Positions 1-12,019 of a DNA stretch of 19,183 nt are shown piece after piece. A program made the translations under genes and the position numbers. The stretch spans positions 1 to 19,183 of the forward strand of contig SJRY01000298.1 in NCBI GenBank assembly GCA_011319805.1, given 5' to 3'. Position 1 is the stretch's first letter. Each line of letters opens with the position of its first letter. The notes beneath the pieces are model-generated. The model had not been told where the DNA came from and ran no database searches. It saw only the letters and a list, made by a program, of their open reading frames with translations. The DNA comes from Macrocybe gigantea (Eukaryota; Basidiomycota; Agaricomycetes; Agaricales; Callistosporiaceae).

Positions 1-1306
1 ATATTTGTACAGGTCTCGGAGTAGCTCCTCGTGCAGCATGCTGACAATAAGCAGGACCGAGTCTTCACCCCATATACGCTTCCAAAATCTGGTAACGACT
101 CAGGATGAAGTCTTTGCGAAGAATGGCAGGTCGGTTAGGAGATTGCCTACGCTGAGGCGAGCGTGAGCATATCTTGCAGCGTTCCGAGAACCATTTAGGT
201 TCCTCAGAACCGAGATGGCATGGGCACCGGCGAGGGCATAGGATAATGCTTGCGAGGCCGGAGAGGTCGAGACTGAGATTGTCCCTTTGACGGCGATGCA
301 CGCTTGATTTCGGCTAGAAGGGAACCTGACCCTCCTTCCTCTGCTTGAGACGGTCGAGGAACGAAATCTGCGCAGGCGCAAGGTTAAGAGAATATAGAGT
401 TTGGAGGTCCCTGAAAGTTGTGCCGGGTCGATTGTGCTTGGGCAACATCCTCCAGACGCTGTGCGTGTATTTTCTCCAGTATGGTCGGGATCTTGGCAAT
501 AGCATTTGAATTTCCCGCAATCTCTTTCGTGAGTGCTTCAAAAGGAAAAGGCGGCAAGCTGCTATCTAGAACGCCGGCTTCTGGATTCTCCTCCCAGGTT
601 CCTCCTCGGAGTGCAAGGAAATTACGAACGAGAGCGTCCCCTCCCTCACTGAGAATGCTCTCAGGATGATACTGCACAGCTTCCAAAGTGTAGGTTCTAT
701 GTCGTACACCATGATCACCCCCGACTCCTCGGAGATCGAGGTAATGGCAAGATCAGGAGGTAGAGTGGTGTATGCCGCGCTCAGCGAGTGGTATCGTATC
801 GATTTGATGCCCTGAGGTACGCCCTTGAAGCAACCTCGGTTATCGTGTCGGATTCGACTAACTTTGCCATGCATGATCTCGCCGGCATATCTGTCAATGT
901 GACATTCCCAGAGGCGTATGTGCACGAGAGGTTGGCCGATTGAAGCACCTATAAGCATGTGATCGCGAACATGAACAAAGGGTGGCGCACTTGATTTCAC
1001 CTCCATGCAGATCGACTAGGCATTCCAGCCCCATACACACGCCTAATATCGGGACTTTTCCTTGGAAGTATTATGGCATCTTTTGAGATGCCAGAATCGG
1101 TGCTGGGATACCAGGTCCAGGCGAGATGATGAGCGAGCGGATTTGAGCTGTGGAAGCAAGTGGTGATATCGCGTCATTGCGAATCACAGTAACGTCTGCG
1201 CCCAGCAAGCATAATTGTTGATAGAGATTCCAGGTGAAGGAATCGAAGTTATCTATCATAAGAACATCGAGGGCCGTGCCAAAAACGGTGGGAGGGTCGT
1301 GGCCAT
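1..1306 (-). CDS. TRP1: Multifunctional tryptophan biosynthesis protein, N-terminal part (glutamine amidotransferase + indole-3-glycerol-phosphate synthase), cut by left edge
   Basis: The start is probably the ATG at 1306, in a strong context (CCACCATGG). The amidotransferase domain shows [11 protein letters not shown], then SPGPG, the nucleophile motif GVCMG and the His/Glu motif QYHPES. It feeds ammonia to anthranilate synthase. Indole-glycerol-phosphate synthase follows, with [39 protein letters not shown] and LLIVSML. The phosphoribosylanthranilate isomerase domain normally found at the C-terminus would lie beyond the edge. One intron (990-891) is clear and joins GGEIK to YAGEIMHGK. About a dozen one-base shifts interrupt the frame, for example near 1283, 1110, 1072, 710, 427, 331, 285, 205, 139 and 70. 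Most sit in or beside G, C or T runs, and the encoded residues on both sides stay family-like. I read these as assembly errors in an intact essential gene; decay is the alternative. The family assignment is certain, the exact sequence is not. Confidence 0.95.
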
Positions 1307-1436
1307 GGTGGAGGTCGTTGAAAGGAGAAATGAAGAAAAAGGTCCTCTTATACACTGGGGCTATTACAGTAATCGAGGACGAGGGGGGCGGGAAGTAGTA
1401 CTTGCTGACGAGTCATGATCGACAAAAGTATTTACA

Positions 1437-1442
1437 TTTATA
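1437..1442 (-). promoter_or_regulatory. TATA box of TRP1
   Basis: TATAAA on the minus strand lies 131 bases upstream of the TRP1 start codon, within the 246-base gap between the carboxypeptidase stop and TRP1. No other plausible TATA element was seen in this gap. Confidence 0.5.
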
Positions 1443-1552
1443 TACATCGCAGTGACAAGTGATATACATCAACAACGCTTGAGATGTTTTGAACAGCATT
1501 CTTATTATCAAAACGGTGGTTCTCCTATGGATCCCTCTCGTTTCATACCCCA

Positions 1553-4011
1553 TCATGCCGCGGAGGGTGAGTCTTGATGTCCCAACAAGTACGACATGGT
1601 CTGGAATGACGCCCAGGGAACGAATTCTATGCGAAACCGGATCAGCGTCGCTTTGATAAAGATGCTGGAGAAGGGCGGCTCACGAGGCGTCATGTGCCCA
1701 CTGAAGTAGAATTCAACATCTAGCAGGGAATTTTCGTCAATCCGTCACAACCAGGGATTGATGTAGATCACACACATGTCAGCTTTCGTTCTGTGTGCAT
1801 ATTGCCATAGACTCCCATGTTCTCGACGATGAAATTCTCCGATTCAATTGGAGTTTGGAAGCCTTGGGCACCTCCCCATGTCATGTTCCTGGAAGTCGTT
1901 AGCTCATGGCTCGATCGAGGCAAATTTTTCTGTCAATGCACTGGATTGCAATCCGAGTTCCCTCCGCAACAAGAATGAAGTCCTTGAAACAAATCATCAG
2001 GAATTGCCTTACAGCGCACTTCATCATCTTCTCACCGCAAGTCCGTGGACTATGACAGTCCTCTCCGATTTCTCGATCACATTTGGTAAAACACTTAGGT
2101 GGAGGGGATGGACTGATCGCGTCCATTGCCACTGTAAACGTTGTTATTGGCACAGGTGCTCCAAGTTATGTGCGGTGCGTGGATGGCGTCTTGGACCTAG
2201 ATGAAACGTCAACGGCGTATTGTATCAAAAGTCTGCCGTTACGACGAACATCCGTTCTGCAGGGAGAGAGACAATAATTAACAACAGGAAACTATCCTGC
2301 CGGCCCCAAGCTTACCGATTGAAGTAGATAAATTCCTGCGTCGAGCGAGGGAAACCCAAAACACTCCCTTAGTCAGGTATTAGTTGCTTGCATCGCGAAT
2401 CCAACAGAATAGACGCCTACAAAGGTTAGGCCATGTGTCAGAAACACTAGTAAATCAGTTAATTTTATGTAACTCGATTGTGATAAGCAGCAAACCGATA
2501 GACATCAAAAGCTGGATTGAGCCTAGGTCCAGGTTAGAGGGTTCACGAAGCTGAAAAGTAATCGTCATCATCGTACACAGAGACTGTCCGTTGGATTGGG
2601 CTATGGATCCTGCACCCCGGTATGACGGTGAAGGTCCCGTTCGTCGCTATAGGAAGCGGAAGCTGTCCAGCTGGGGGATATGTGACAAATTTATCAAGGT
2701 AGTCCGTATATCCACAGTTGTCAGATATTTCTTGGAGTGATGCCCAAAACGAGCTGTTGAAAGGGAAGAGATTTTTGTTCGCCTGATCATTGTCAGTACC
2801 ATCATCTCCGCTAGAGTTTCAACATGCTCACTTGGGCAAAACGCAAGGCAGGAATTTCCTGTTGGACAACGCCGTACGACAGGGAAGGGTCGGCGATCCA
2901 GATTCCTTTGAGATTCAATGCCAACCCCGGGTGCTCGTAAATCCAATTAGCAATGTAAGGAACGTCTAATCAGATGGAATTAGCAGCTGACCAAAAAAGG
3001 AGCTTGAAAGGAGCCTCACAGAATCCTGCGTACTAAATGATCGATCAACAGAAAATTCAGCATGGACGAAACAATGTGCACCTACACTTTCTCCGGTTAA
3101 ATAAAAATTGTTTCCCTTGAGCTCACTAAAGACCTCAAGGAATTGCTCCAAAAATCCCGTCAGTTCCGCTGCTAGTTGATCGTCATTGGTAATGTTCGGC
3201 GTTCCTTGGCTAAAACCAGTCTGCAAAGGGTTGAGATGGAATAAGAAAATTCACGACGGCAAATTGCTCACCCCGACAGGCTGCTCCACCCATAGCACAT
3301 GAGATAGGTTCGTCCACGACCAAGGATTCCTGAGGGCAGTTCGAGCGGTGTTCATGGGAAGTATTCTTGCAAAACTTACGGCGTAGGCTCAGCTTGACCC
3401 CAGGACCACGCTGAACATGGATTGATCAGCAGCAACTCCCGTACGAAACGAACTCATTCAAATTCACTCACAGATAGGTCCATTTTCTTGCAGGAATCCT
3501 TCCAGGGATGAGCAACCTGGCCCTCCATTTGTCCAAAAGACCAAGTCCTTGGTATTTGCAGGATTCGTGGTAGGCCAAAACCTGTTGTTCAGCACAGTCG
3601 GCATTTCGAAGCATCGAGACTTCGGAAGATTCACCAGAAGAAAAGCTTCCTTGTCTCCTTTGGATCGCCAGAAATTGGCATCAATCCTGCCCAAGAAGGG
3701 CCAGCGTCGAAGTTCACTATCGGAAACGTAGGATGAGAAGGAAAGAAGTGAATGAGGGGTATCTTACCCTCCGGAAGCTTTGCGCCATCCACGAGAAACT
3801 TCTTAGCCTCCGGGTTTGAAAAAGTGATAGTGGAACCTTTCGGAGGAGCCTTGACGGCGAAAGATGGGTTGGGTGCTAAGAAATCGCGCATCCTTTCCAT
3901 CTGCTGCCTTTGAAACTCTGCAGCATCGTCGAGGCCTTGGATGGCACTCCCAAGGCCGTGGGCCGCATGGAAGAGTGATGCCGAAAGGAAGAGAAGGTTC
4001 AACTTGCGCAT
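1553..4011 (-). CDS. Secreted serine carboxypeptidase (peptidase family S10), complete, 18 exons
   Basis: An extracellular or vacuolar enzyme that removes C-terminal amino acids. Exons (minus): 4011-3768, 3716-3635, 3581-3472, 3410-3380, 3329-3272, 3220-3086, 3032-3020, 2965-2832, 2782-2577, 2522-2496, 2446-2421, 2367-2316, 2256-2250, 2196-2036, 1982-1942, 1888-1776, 1719-1684, 1626-1553. Introns are 49-61 nt. The product is about 516 residues, with a signal peptide at residues 1-19, FWTNGGPGCSSLEG (oxyanion/substrate region), the nucleophile in GESYAG (Ser about 220), Asp about 430 in HGLADFILVAEG and His about 489 in FSGHM. The catalytic triad is complete. The exon lengths add up to a full frame if one base is restored near 2098 in exon 14, the only shift seen. 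The 7-nt exon 13 and 13-nt exon 7 are needed to rebuild conserved YFNRTDVQDAIHAP and GESYAG. It is divergent from the DUF300 gene. It resembles basidiomycete S10 enzymes rather than yeast CPY. Confidence 0.97.
2250..2256 (-). other. 7-nt micro-exon of the carboxypeptidase gene
   Basis: The seven bases AACGGAT are flanked by a 59-nt intron (2315-2257, GTAAGC...TGCAG) and a 53-nt intron (2249-2197, GTTCGT...TCTAG). Including them gives FNRTDVQDAIHAP, the family consensus. Skipping them shifts the frame in the middle of this motif. Confidence 0.85.
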
Positions 4012-4560
4012 TGCAAGGAGGCGAGGACGAGTTCTCCATTTTCCGGCCCGTTCATTAGCTATTATATAGATTGACGAACAGTTATTTTTAATTTCTTCAC
4101 TGCATGATCAAGCATGCCGAGAGGGAAGCTCACCAGGATCCTAACACCATGTGGACACAACGCGAGGACGATGGGGACTTGATCAATCTGGCGAATACGA
4201 ACAGACATTCCCTAGCTGTAGCTTTTTGTCATTCTGGACACTTGAGATTCAGCAAAATGTCTGGAAAACTATCACGCCGAAAGCAATAGAGTTAGTCCAA
4301 GGAGAAATAATTGGAGACGATCTTGACGATATTTTTGGACGACCATATGCTCAGAAGTGGGGAACATCAAGCTCCAGCATTGACCAGGCGCTGTTTTCCC
4401 ATGACAGGGAGGTAGGGTGCGCAAACTGCTGGATCGCACCTGAGCTTGAGAAATGAGGTCTTAATGAGGGGTCATCAGGCCATCCGCCAAATTAGGATGC
4501 TGTCATGGCCCGTCACCACGCCTGGCACAGACTCATTGTTCTCTCCCCCAGGCCTTCCTC
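4012..4560. promoter_or_regulatory. Divergent promoter region between carboxypeptidase and DUF300 gene
   Basis: This 549-base stretch holds no gene I can support. On the minus strand TATATAA (4062-4068) lies about 51 bases upstream of the carboxypeptidase ATG and is its likely TATA box. The DUF300 side shows no TATA box but has a pyrimidine-rich run (GTTCTCTCCCCC) about 25 bases before the ATG at 4561, common at fungal transcription starts. A 101-codon open frame (4151-4456, plus) has no recognisable features and is probably chance or 5' leader. Confidence 0.6.
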
Positions 4561-7515
4561 ATGAATGCTACTGATAGCTCGGCAGGGGGTAGATGCCATC
4601 GTCCAACTGCAGAGAGAGGTCCATCCCTTTTTCAAAATGGTAACCTCGTTTTCCAAGGTATGAGCTCCGAGCCGCCTGGTTTCAATCAATTTACCTCACC
4701 GTCATTCTGCAAGCTCACCATGTACGATTCTTGTTTCGTACGGTCCATGTATAACAGCGCTCACATCTTGTCAGGTGGGCTGGATTCTGACCGGTGTCTT
4801 CACAATTATTGCAACGATAGCATCCTTCTGGCTCATCAACAAGCATTTGCAATGGTACACCAATGTACGCCTCATTAGTCCGCTGCGTTGCAACTTCTAC
4901 TCAATTGCACCTAGAGACGGGAACAGCGATGTAAACCCGGTTTATCCCTGACTACTGAGCAAGAGACTGACTCCAGGTCCGACACTGTTGCTAGACATTG
5001 TCCGCTTGTTGTTTATGGTGCCGATATATGCCATTATCAGCTTGGTTTCTTATCTTTTCTGGGTACGCGGAATATATTCCAATCAGATGATGCAAGCTTT
5101 GCAGTGCTCATTATCCGCCTCAAGAATCATTCTACTCCTTTGATCCTTATTCGTGACGGATACGAATCCACAGCGTTGACTGCATTCTTCTATTTGCTTC
5201 TGACATATCTGTCTCCTGACCCAGAGGAGCAAAAAATGGAATTCACGAAGGCCGGTTTGTCATGCGTTGCCGACAGGAAGGCAAGGCAGGCGGGTAAGGA
5301 GCCCAAACGATGGATGTTTCCTTTAGGATTCGTCAGATGGAAACCGGCAGTATGTGACGTCTTCTTTCTCACATGCGAACACTGCAATTGGTTTAAGGAT
5401 GGGTTATACTTCCTGCAACTCATGAAATGGGGCGTCCTACAATATTGTGTCATACGCCTACGTGAGTCTCACTAGTGATACTCATGTAGCTTGGAACGAA
5501 GTTCAATCCTGTCCCAGAACTACTCTTGCTGCTGTGATTTTGGACTACGCAGGGCTATACTGCGAGGAATCGTGGGGATTAGGCTGGGGTCACATTTATG
5601 TGAGTAACTCTTCATGTAATAGTGCTCTGTTCTTCAATTTCCTCACTCAGATTGTGATTATTGTCTCTTCGTCGGTTACGATCGCCATGTATTGCCTTCT
5701 GCAACTCTACGTTGCCGTTTCTGAGCAACTGGCTCCCCATAAACCGTTGCTCAAGTTATTCGCGATAAAAGCTGTCGGTGCGTGCGTTGCCAAATTCTCG
5801 CTCATCATCTGTTATCTAATGCAGACTCAGTCTTCTTGACATTTTGGCAAGCCACATTCTTATCTCTGCTCAGCATGTTTGGTGTAGTCAAAAATGTAAG
5901 TTTTCCACCAGCATTGCACTACGCCTCATCATGATTCATTCACCGTTATCCAGACGCAGTATATGACAGCAGAAGACATCAATATCGGGATTGGAGCACT
6001 TCTTGAAACATTTGAGATGGTGTAGGTCAAGCCTCTTTTTTCCTTTACTTTCTTCGCCTTTATCTCTTTCACAGCCTTTTCGCATTTCTCCACATTCGAG
6101 CCTTCACACACAGAGTATACCGCCCATCCGATTCAATAGCAAAACGCACTCCTCGACTGCGTTCGCTCGGTCATGCAATGGACTTCCGTGAGACTTTGCG
6201 CGAATTATGGACCGGTTGCATCTACTTCATGGACAAGTTCCGTGGAAAAGAACCAAAGCCGGACAAATATGCACGAAGGGTGGCCCATTATCAGGAAGCC
6301 TTTGGGAAGTCAAGGCCAACCCGCCCTATTGAGAAAGACAATGCAATGGAAACTGCTCCTCAGACGAACAAGACAGAAGTAGAAGTCGAGCAGCACGTGG
6401 ATATCGACATTGAAGGCGAGAGACAATGGCTGGGTCTCGGTGGCGACTACTGTTATGGGCTTGAATATGTGCGAAGGGAGAAGAGCGATAGTCTTCACGT
6501 CCAGATAGAGAAGGAATTGCGGAAATTGGGCTATCAGTGTCCGTGATCAGCCTCATTCTGCCTTCGGGACTGGCTTACCGTCACCCGCAGACCCCATGGA
6601 AGACATTCCTGAATCGAACAGCCAATCTGACCATGGGAAGCAGCGCTCATGGTGGCGAAGCATCTCGTCGCATTTCCCACGCGAACCTAGATGAAGACGA
6701 ACTGCCCGACCTGAATCCTCGACTTAGCCGAAAGCACAAGAGGTCTTCACTTTCTCGAGGGCGTCAACGCGGCGCAAATCCAGAGACCATGCGTCATATG
6801 ACCGCGAACAGGATACGGGCGACCTGTCGTTTTCGGCTTCGATCCAGGCTGTCCATGCTCCGTTACAAAGAGGTCATCTGCATGATCTGCCCCCGCTTCC
6901 GGAAGACGATCAACAAAGACTTCACGACCTACGTGTGACTAATGGGATCCCTTCTCGCGCACTGGACTGGCCTGACCAGCGTCCAGATGGCCTGCATTCG
7001 CCGCAAGCCTATATTATACAGATTATGGAATCTCAGAGCAAACCAATAGAAGCTGCAGACGGATTACCATCGACGTCTCACGACCCCGTTGTCTATCCTC
7101 TTCCTCGCATTGGCCTGAGCGCTACGCAAGGAAGCCACGAAAGGATGGTCAACAGCTGTTCTCCCAACCAACGACTGGACGTCGATCTTCAGTGCGCTCA
7201 GCCCACAACCGCGAATCAGCCATTCACGACTCATGGCACCCATCTCCTATGAGAGAACCTGAGGGTGATGGCGCCAACTCTTCATACCCTCGAGACCATC
7301 TGCCCTATGTTCAGCAGCCTTCCGAAGCTCGTGCACAGAATGTCCAGTCACCAGCACTTTTGACTGAGCGCCAGTATATAGATCCATTTCAACAGTCATC
7401 CCTGCCTACCAATACATATCCTGACAGATCTCTTTCACACCCTTCAAAGAGCTCCTGGCATCCGTCGAAGGCTAATTATGACACTTACATGAACTATGAT
7501 CCCAATGACTCATGA
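4561..7515 (+). CDS. DUF300/TMEM184 (organic solute transporter alpha-like) membrane protein with disordered C-terminal tail
   Basis: A seven-helix membrane protein of the TMEM184/OST-alpha superfamily; its fungal members are poorly characterised. Exons: 4561-4657, 4714-4721, 4775-4864, 4915-4930, 4995-5062, 5125-5349, 5398-5461, 5518-5599, 5651-5777, 5831-5895, 5954-6021, 6075-7515. Diagnostic segments are VGWILTGVFTIIATIASFW, RYIVRLLFMVPIYAIISL, RDGYESTALTAFFYLLL, WGVLQYCVIRPTTTLA, SVTIAMYCLLQLYV, FLTFWQATFLSLLSMFG and EDINIGIGALLETFEM. After about residue 310 the protein is basic, rich in Ser, Pro, Asn and Gln, and of low complexity, ending at the TGA at 7513-7515. The whole is about 780 residues. 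One base is missing near 5457 (the IRP codons). In the tail the frame shifts near 6533, 6700, 6775 and 7200, so the tail sequence is only approximate. It is convergent with the aldo/keto reductase, 111 bases apart. Confidence 0.93.
4714..4721 (+). other. 8-nt micro-exon of the DUF300 gene
   Basis: CTCACCAT lies between introns 4658-4713 and 4722-4774 (56 and 53 nt). It restores LVFQAHHVGWIL, in which HH precedes the first membrane helix. Omitting it leaves a frameshift at the start of that helix. The gene also has a 16-nt exon at 4915-4930 (RREQR). Confidence 0.82.
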
Positions 7516-7626
7516 CCTTTCATGGCTATTACATGAACACGTTACTTCATGATCTCGCCTTTATATCCTATTCCTATGTATTTCTGAAGTGGACCGTCCC
7601 ATTCACGTTTATGGCACCTTCATCCT

Positions 7627-9068
7627 CTACGATGGCACAATGCCGCCTTCCACCATATTCCAACCAAGCCATTCATAAGTCCAGCCGAACACCATTCTGT
7701 CTGGCCGATGATATTTCAATAAGGATTTGTGCTTGCCCTGCGCTGTGTGCAGCTCGTCAACCGCTTTCAATCTTCCAGGACAGTTGAATCAACTGCGTGA
7801 ATTAGCGTTTTGGCTACTTCTGTCTCTCGGTCCCAGGAATCACTCACAGTAATGTTTTCCTTCAACCTTCCTTCATTTTCGCTCTTCGGTATGACGACAT
7901 TTCCCCGTTGGACTGACCAGCTGAGAACCACTTGGGCCGCGGAAGCATTAACTTTGCCGCAATGCTCTGAATGGCGGGTTCATGATAGAATGTCGTCGAC
8001 CGTCCTGAAATAGACGCTCGATGATGTTGGTGATGCAAGCAAGACTATAAAACAAACCTAGTGGTGAATATGCCGTCACAACAATACCCTTTTCATCACA
8101 GAATACCTTGAGCTCATTCTGTGGAAGGCAGGGGTGGAGTTCGACCTGGTTGACTGCCGGGATAACGGAACAGTGGGGTAGCAGCTCTTGAAGTGTCTTC
8201 ACCGAGAAATTGGAGACACCGATGGAAACGACTTTCCCTAGTGACACTGCAATTCAACTGTGAGAGAACTGTATCTAGAGAAAAAAACTTTCCAGTTGCC
8301 ATTAACTTTTCCATTTCTTTCCATGCATCGACGAAATTGGGATGCTCGTCAGGTCGGAGGATATGGGAGGGATCCTCTGCATGATCTAGTGAGACGTAAT
8401 ATCACCGTATGACGCACCAGGAACTGAACTTGGATCTCCTACTTGAGGCCAGTGGATTAAATAAAGATCGATATATTCGCAGTCGAGTTCTTTCAGCGAT
8501 TGTTCAAATGACTCTTGAACACTGCTGTGTCGGATGCTAGGATCAAAACGTCAAAGTAAGAGACGCCACCCGGCTTGGAGCGACCTACGGCAGCTTGGTG
8601 GTCACGAAGAGCTCCTTGCGTGGAATGCCTGACTGTTTAATGGCGTCGCCCACATATTTCTCATTAGCTGTATATGCATGACATCAGATGGAACATCTTA
8701 TCGGAGGCGCAGTCGGTACCATAGCCTGCAGCCTTCAGCGCAGCGCAAGAGGGTTAATCATGTCTCTCAAAACGACATAGTGTCTGGTTTTCTCACCGTG
8801 TCAAGGTGTCGGTAGCCCAACTGGTGTGCCGCAAATCATCAGCCTTTTGTGTTTTGCACAGAAGACGATACCGACGCGAAGAGCCTTTTGGCACATCTCA
8901 AATGCCCTGGGACCCTGGCCAGGCTCTCCCATCCAACACCTTTTTATATGACGAAGTCATATCATACTTGGTCAGTAGAAACCATCTAGTGTCAGTTCTG
9001 TAAGCATACCCTAAGCCAACTGCTGGCATTTTAGCGCCATTATTCAGAGTGAACGATGGTATAGACAT
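7627..9068 (-). CDS. Aldo/keto reductase (AKR superfamily)
   Basis: An NAD(P)H-dependent cytosolic reductase of carbonyls to alcohols. It starts [20 protein letters not shown] at 9068. The AKR tetrad is complete: Asp in YRHLDT, Tyr in AAGYANEKYVG, Lys in FVTTKLP and His in [33 protein letters not shown] and the cofactor-binding [12 protein letters not shown] follow, with a normal AKR tail to the TAG at 7627. Probable exons: 9068-9010, 8939-8876, 8820-8797, 8732-8720 (13 nt), 8667-8589, 8536-8443, 8374-8289, 8237-8058, 8004-7848, 7792-7627. One base is missing near 7898 and one near 7775. The junctions around 8875 and 8289/8237 do not close cleanly. It lies 133 bases downstream of the halogenase on the same strand, so it is a likely partner in the same pathway. 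Its substrate cannot be read from sequence. It could be an ordinary detoxifying AKR. Confidence 0.93.
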
Positions 9069-9134
9069 GATGGGAAAGACTACCTCAGATTGCAGCGGCA
9101 CCACTGTTCATATGTTCGAGCGGACCAAGGCATC

Positions 9135-9146
9135 CCGGATATCCGG
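9135..9146. promoter_or_regulatory. Perfect 12-bp palindrome CCGGATATCCGG in the AKR promoter
   Basis: It contains CGG-N4-CCG, the inverted half-site layout recognised by many fungal Zn(II)2Cys6 regulators. It lies 67 bases upstream of the AKR ATG, in the 133-base gap below the halogenase stop. A regulatory role is inferred only. Confidence 0.4.
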
Positions 9147-9201
9147 ACCGCCCGACGTTGTAATTCCTTGTTAACCAAAAAAAGACGTCTATTTATTTCT
9201 A

Positions 9202-11514
<2,313 letters not shown>

Positions 11515-12019
11515 TTGAAAGATGCGCTCGGGCAGCTGAGTCGGAGAAATGTCCCATTTATAATGACGACGGCTCTAACGGCCGGCTTGCTCAGTTTGCA
11601 GTTCGGCCAAGAATTTGTTAAGCTTACCTACAAAGGAAGTTAAATTTCCTGATCGAGGTCAGCGTTGCCTACAAAACAACGCTCTCGAAGTCTCAAAGTT
11701 CTTTTTGCTTTCTCAAAAGCATCTCGACAAACCTTATGACGCTTGAAACGCCCTCGCTTGACGGCGCAGAAGCTTTAACGCTTCGAACCACGTGGGATTG
11801 GAATTCTTTCCACGTGTGCATTTCCTTCGACGTAATACATCCAGCTCCGCTCCAGGAGCACTGGTAATCATTAAAAAAAAACTTCAGACAGAGTACAAGA
11901 TAGAACGCAGCTGATCAAAGATACCAACGGCCTCGTTCCGACTTGCAGCCGGTAATCAATACCATCATATATTAATACCGTAAGGTATCAGGGGATTAAG
12001 AATGACATTGTCCCTCGCA
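11515..12019 (-). promoter_or_regulatory. Halogenase upstream region with paired CACGTG boxes
   Basis: This is the 505-base gap between the P450 stop and the halogenase start. CCACGTGG (11788-11795) and CACGTG (11811-11816) are two E-box/bHLH-type sites 16 bases apart. The heptamer AACGCTT precedes the first box by five bases, and a related GACGCTT lies about 35 bases further left. No coding sequence was recognised; short open frames here carry no family features. Confidence 0.55.
11557..11562 (-). promoter_or_regulatory. TATA box of the halogenase gene
   Basis: TATAAA on the minus strand is 43 bases before the halogenase ATG. Just upstream (11570-11586) is a CGG-rich stretch with two CGG triplets and a GGCCGGC block, possibly bound by zinc-cluster proteins. 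Confidence 0.55.

Noticed and set aside
4151..4456. 101-codon open frame between carboxypeptidase and DUF300
   Set aside because: It shows no motif, no conserved composition and no intron signals, and it lies in a divergent promoter region.
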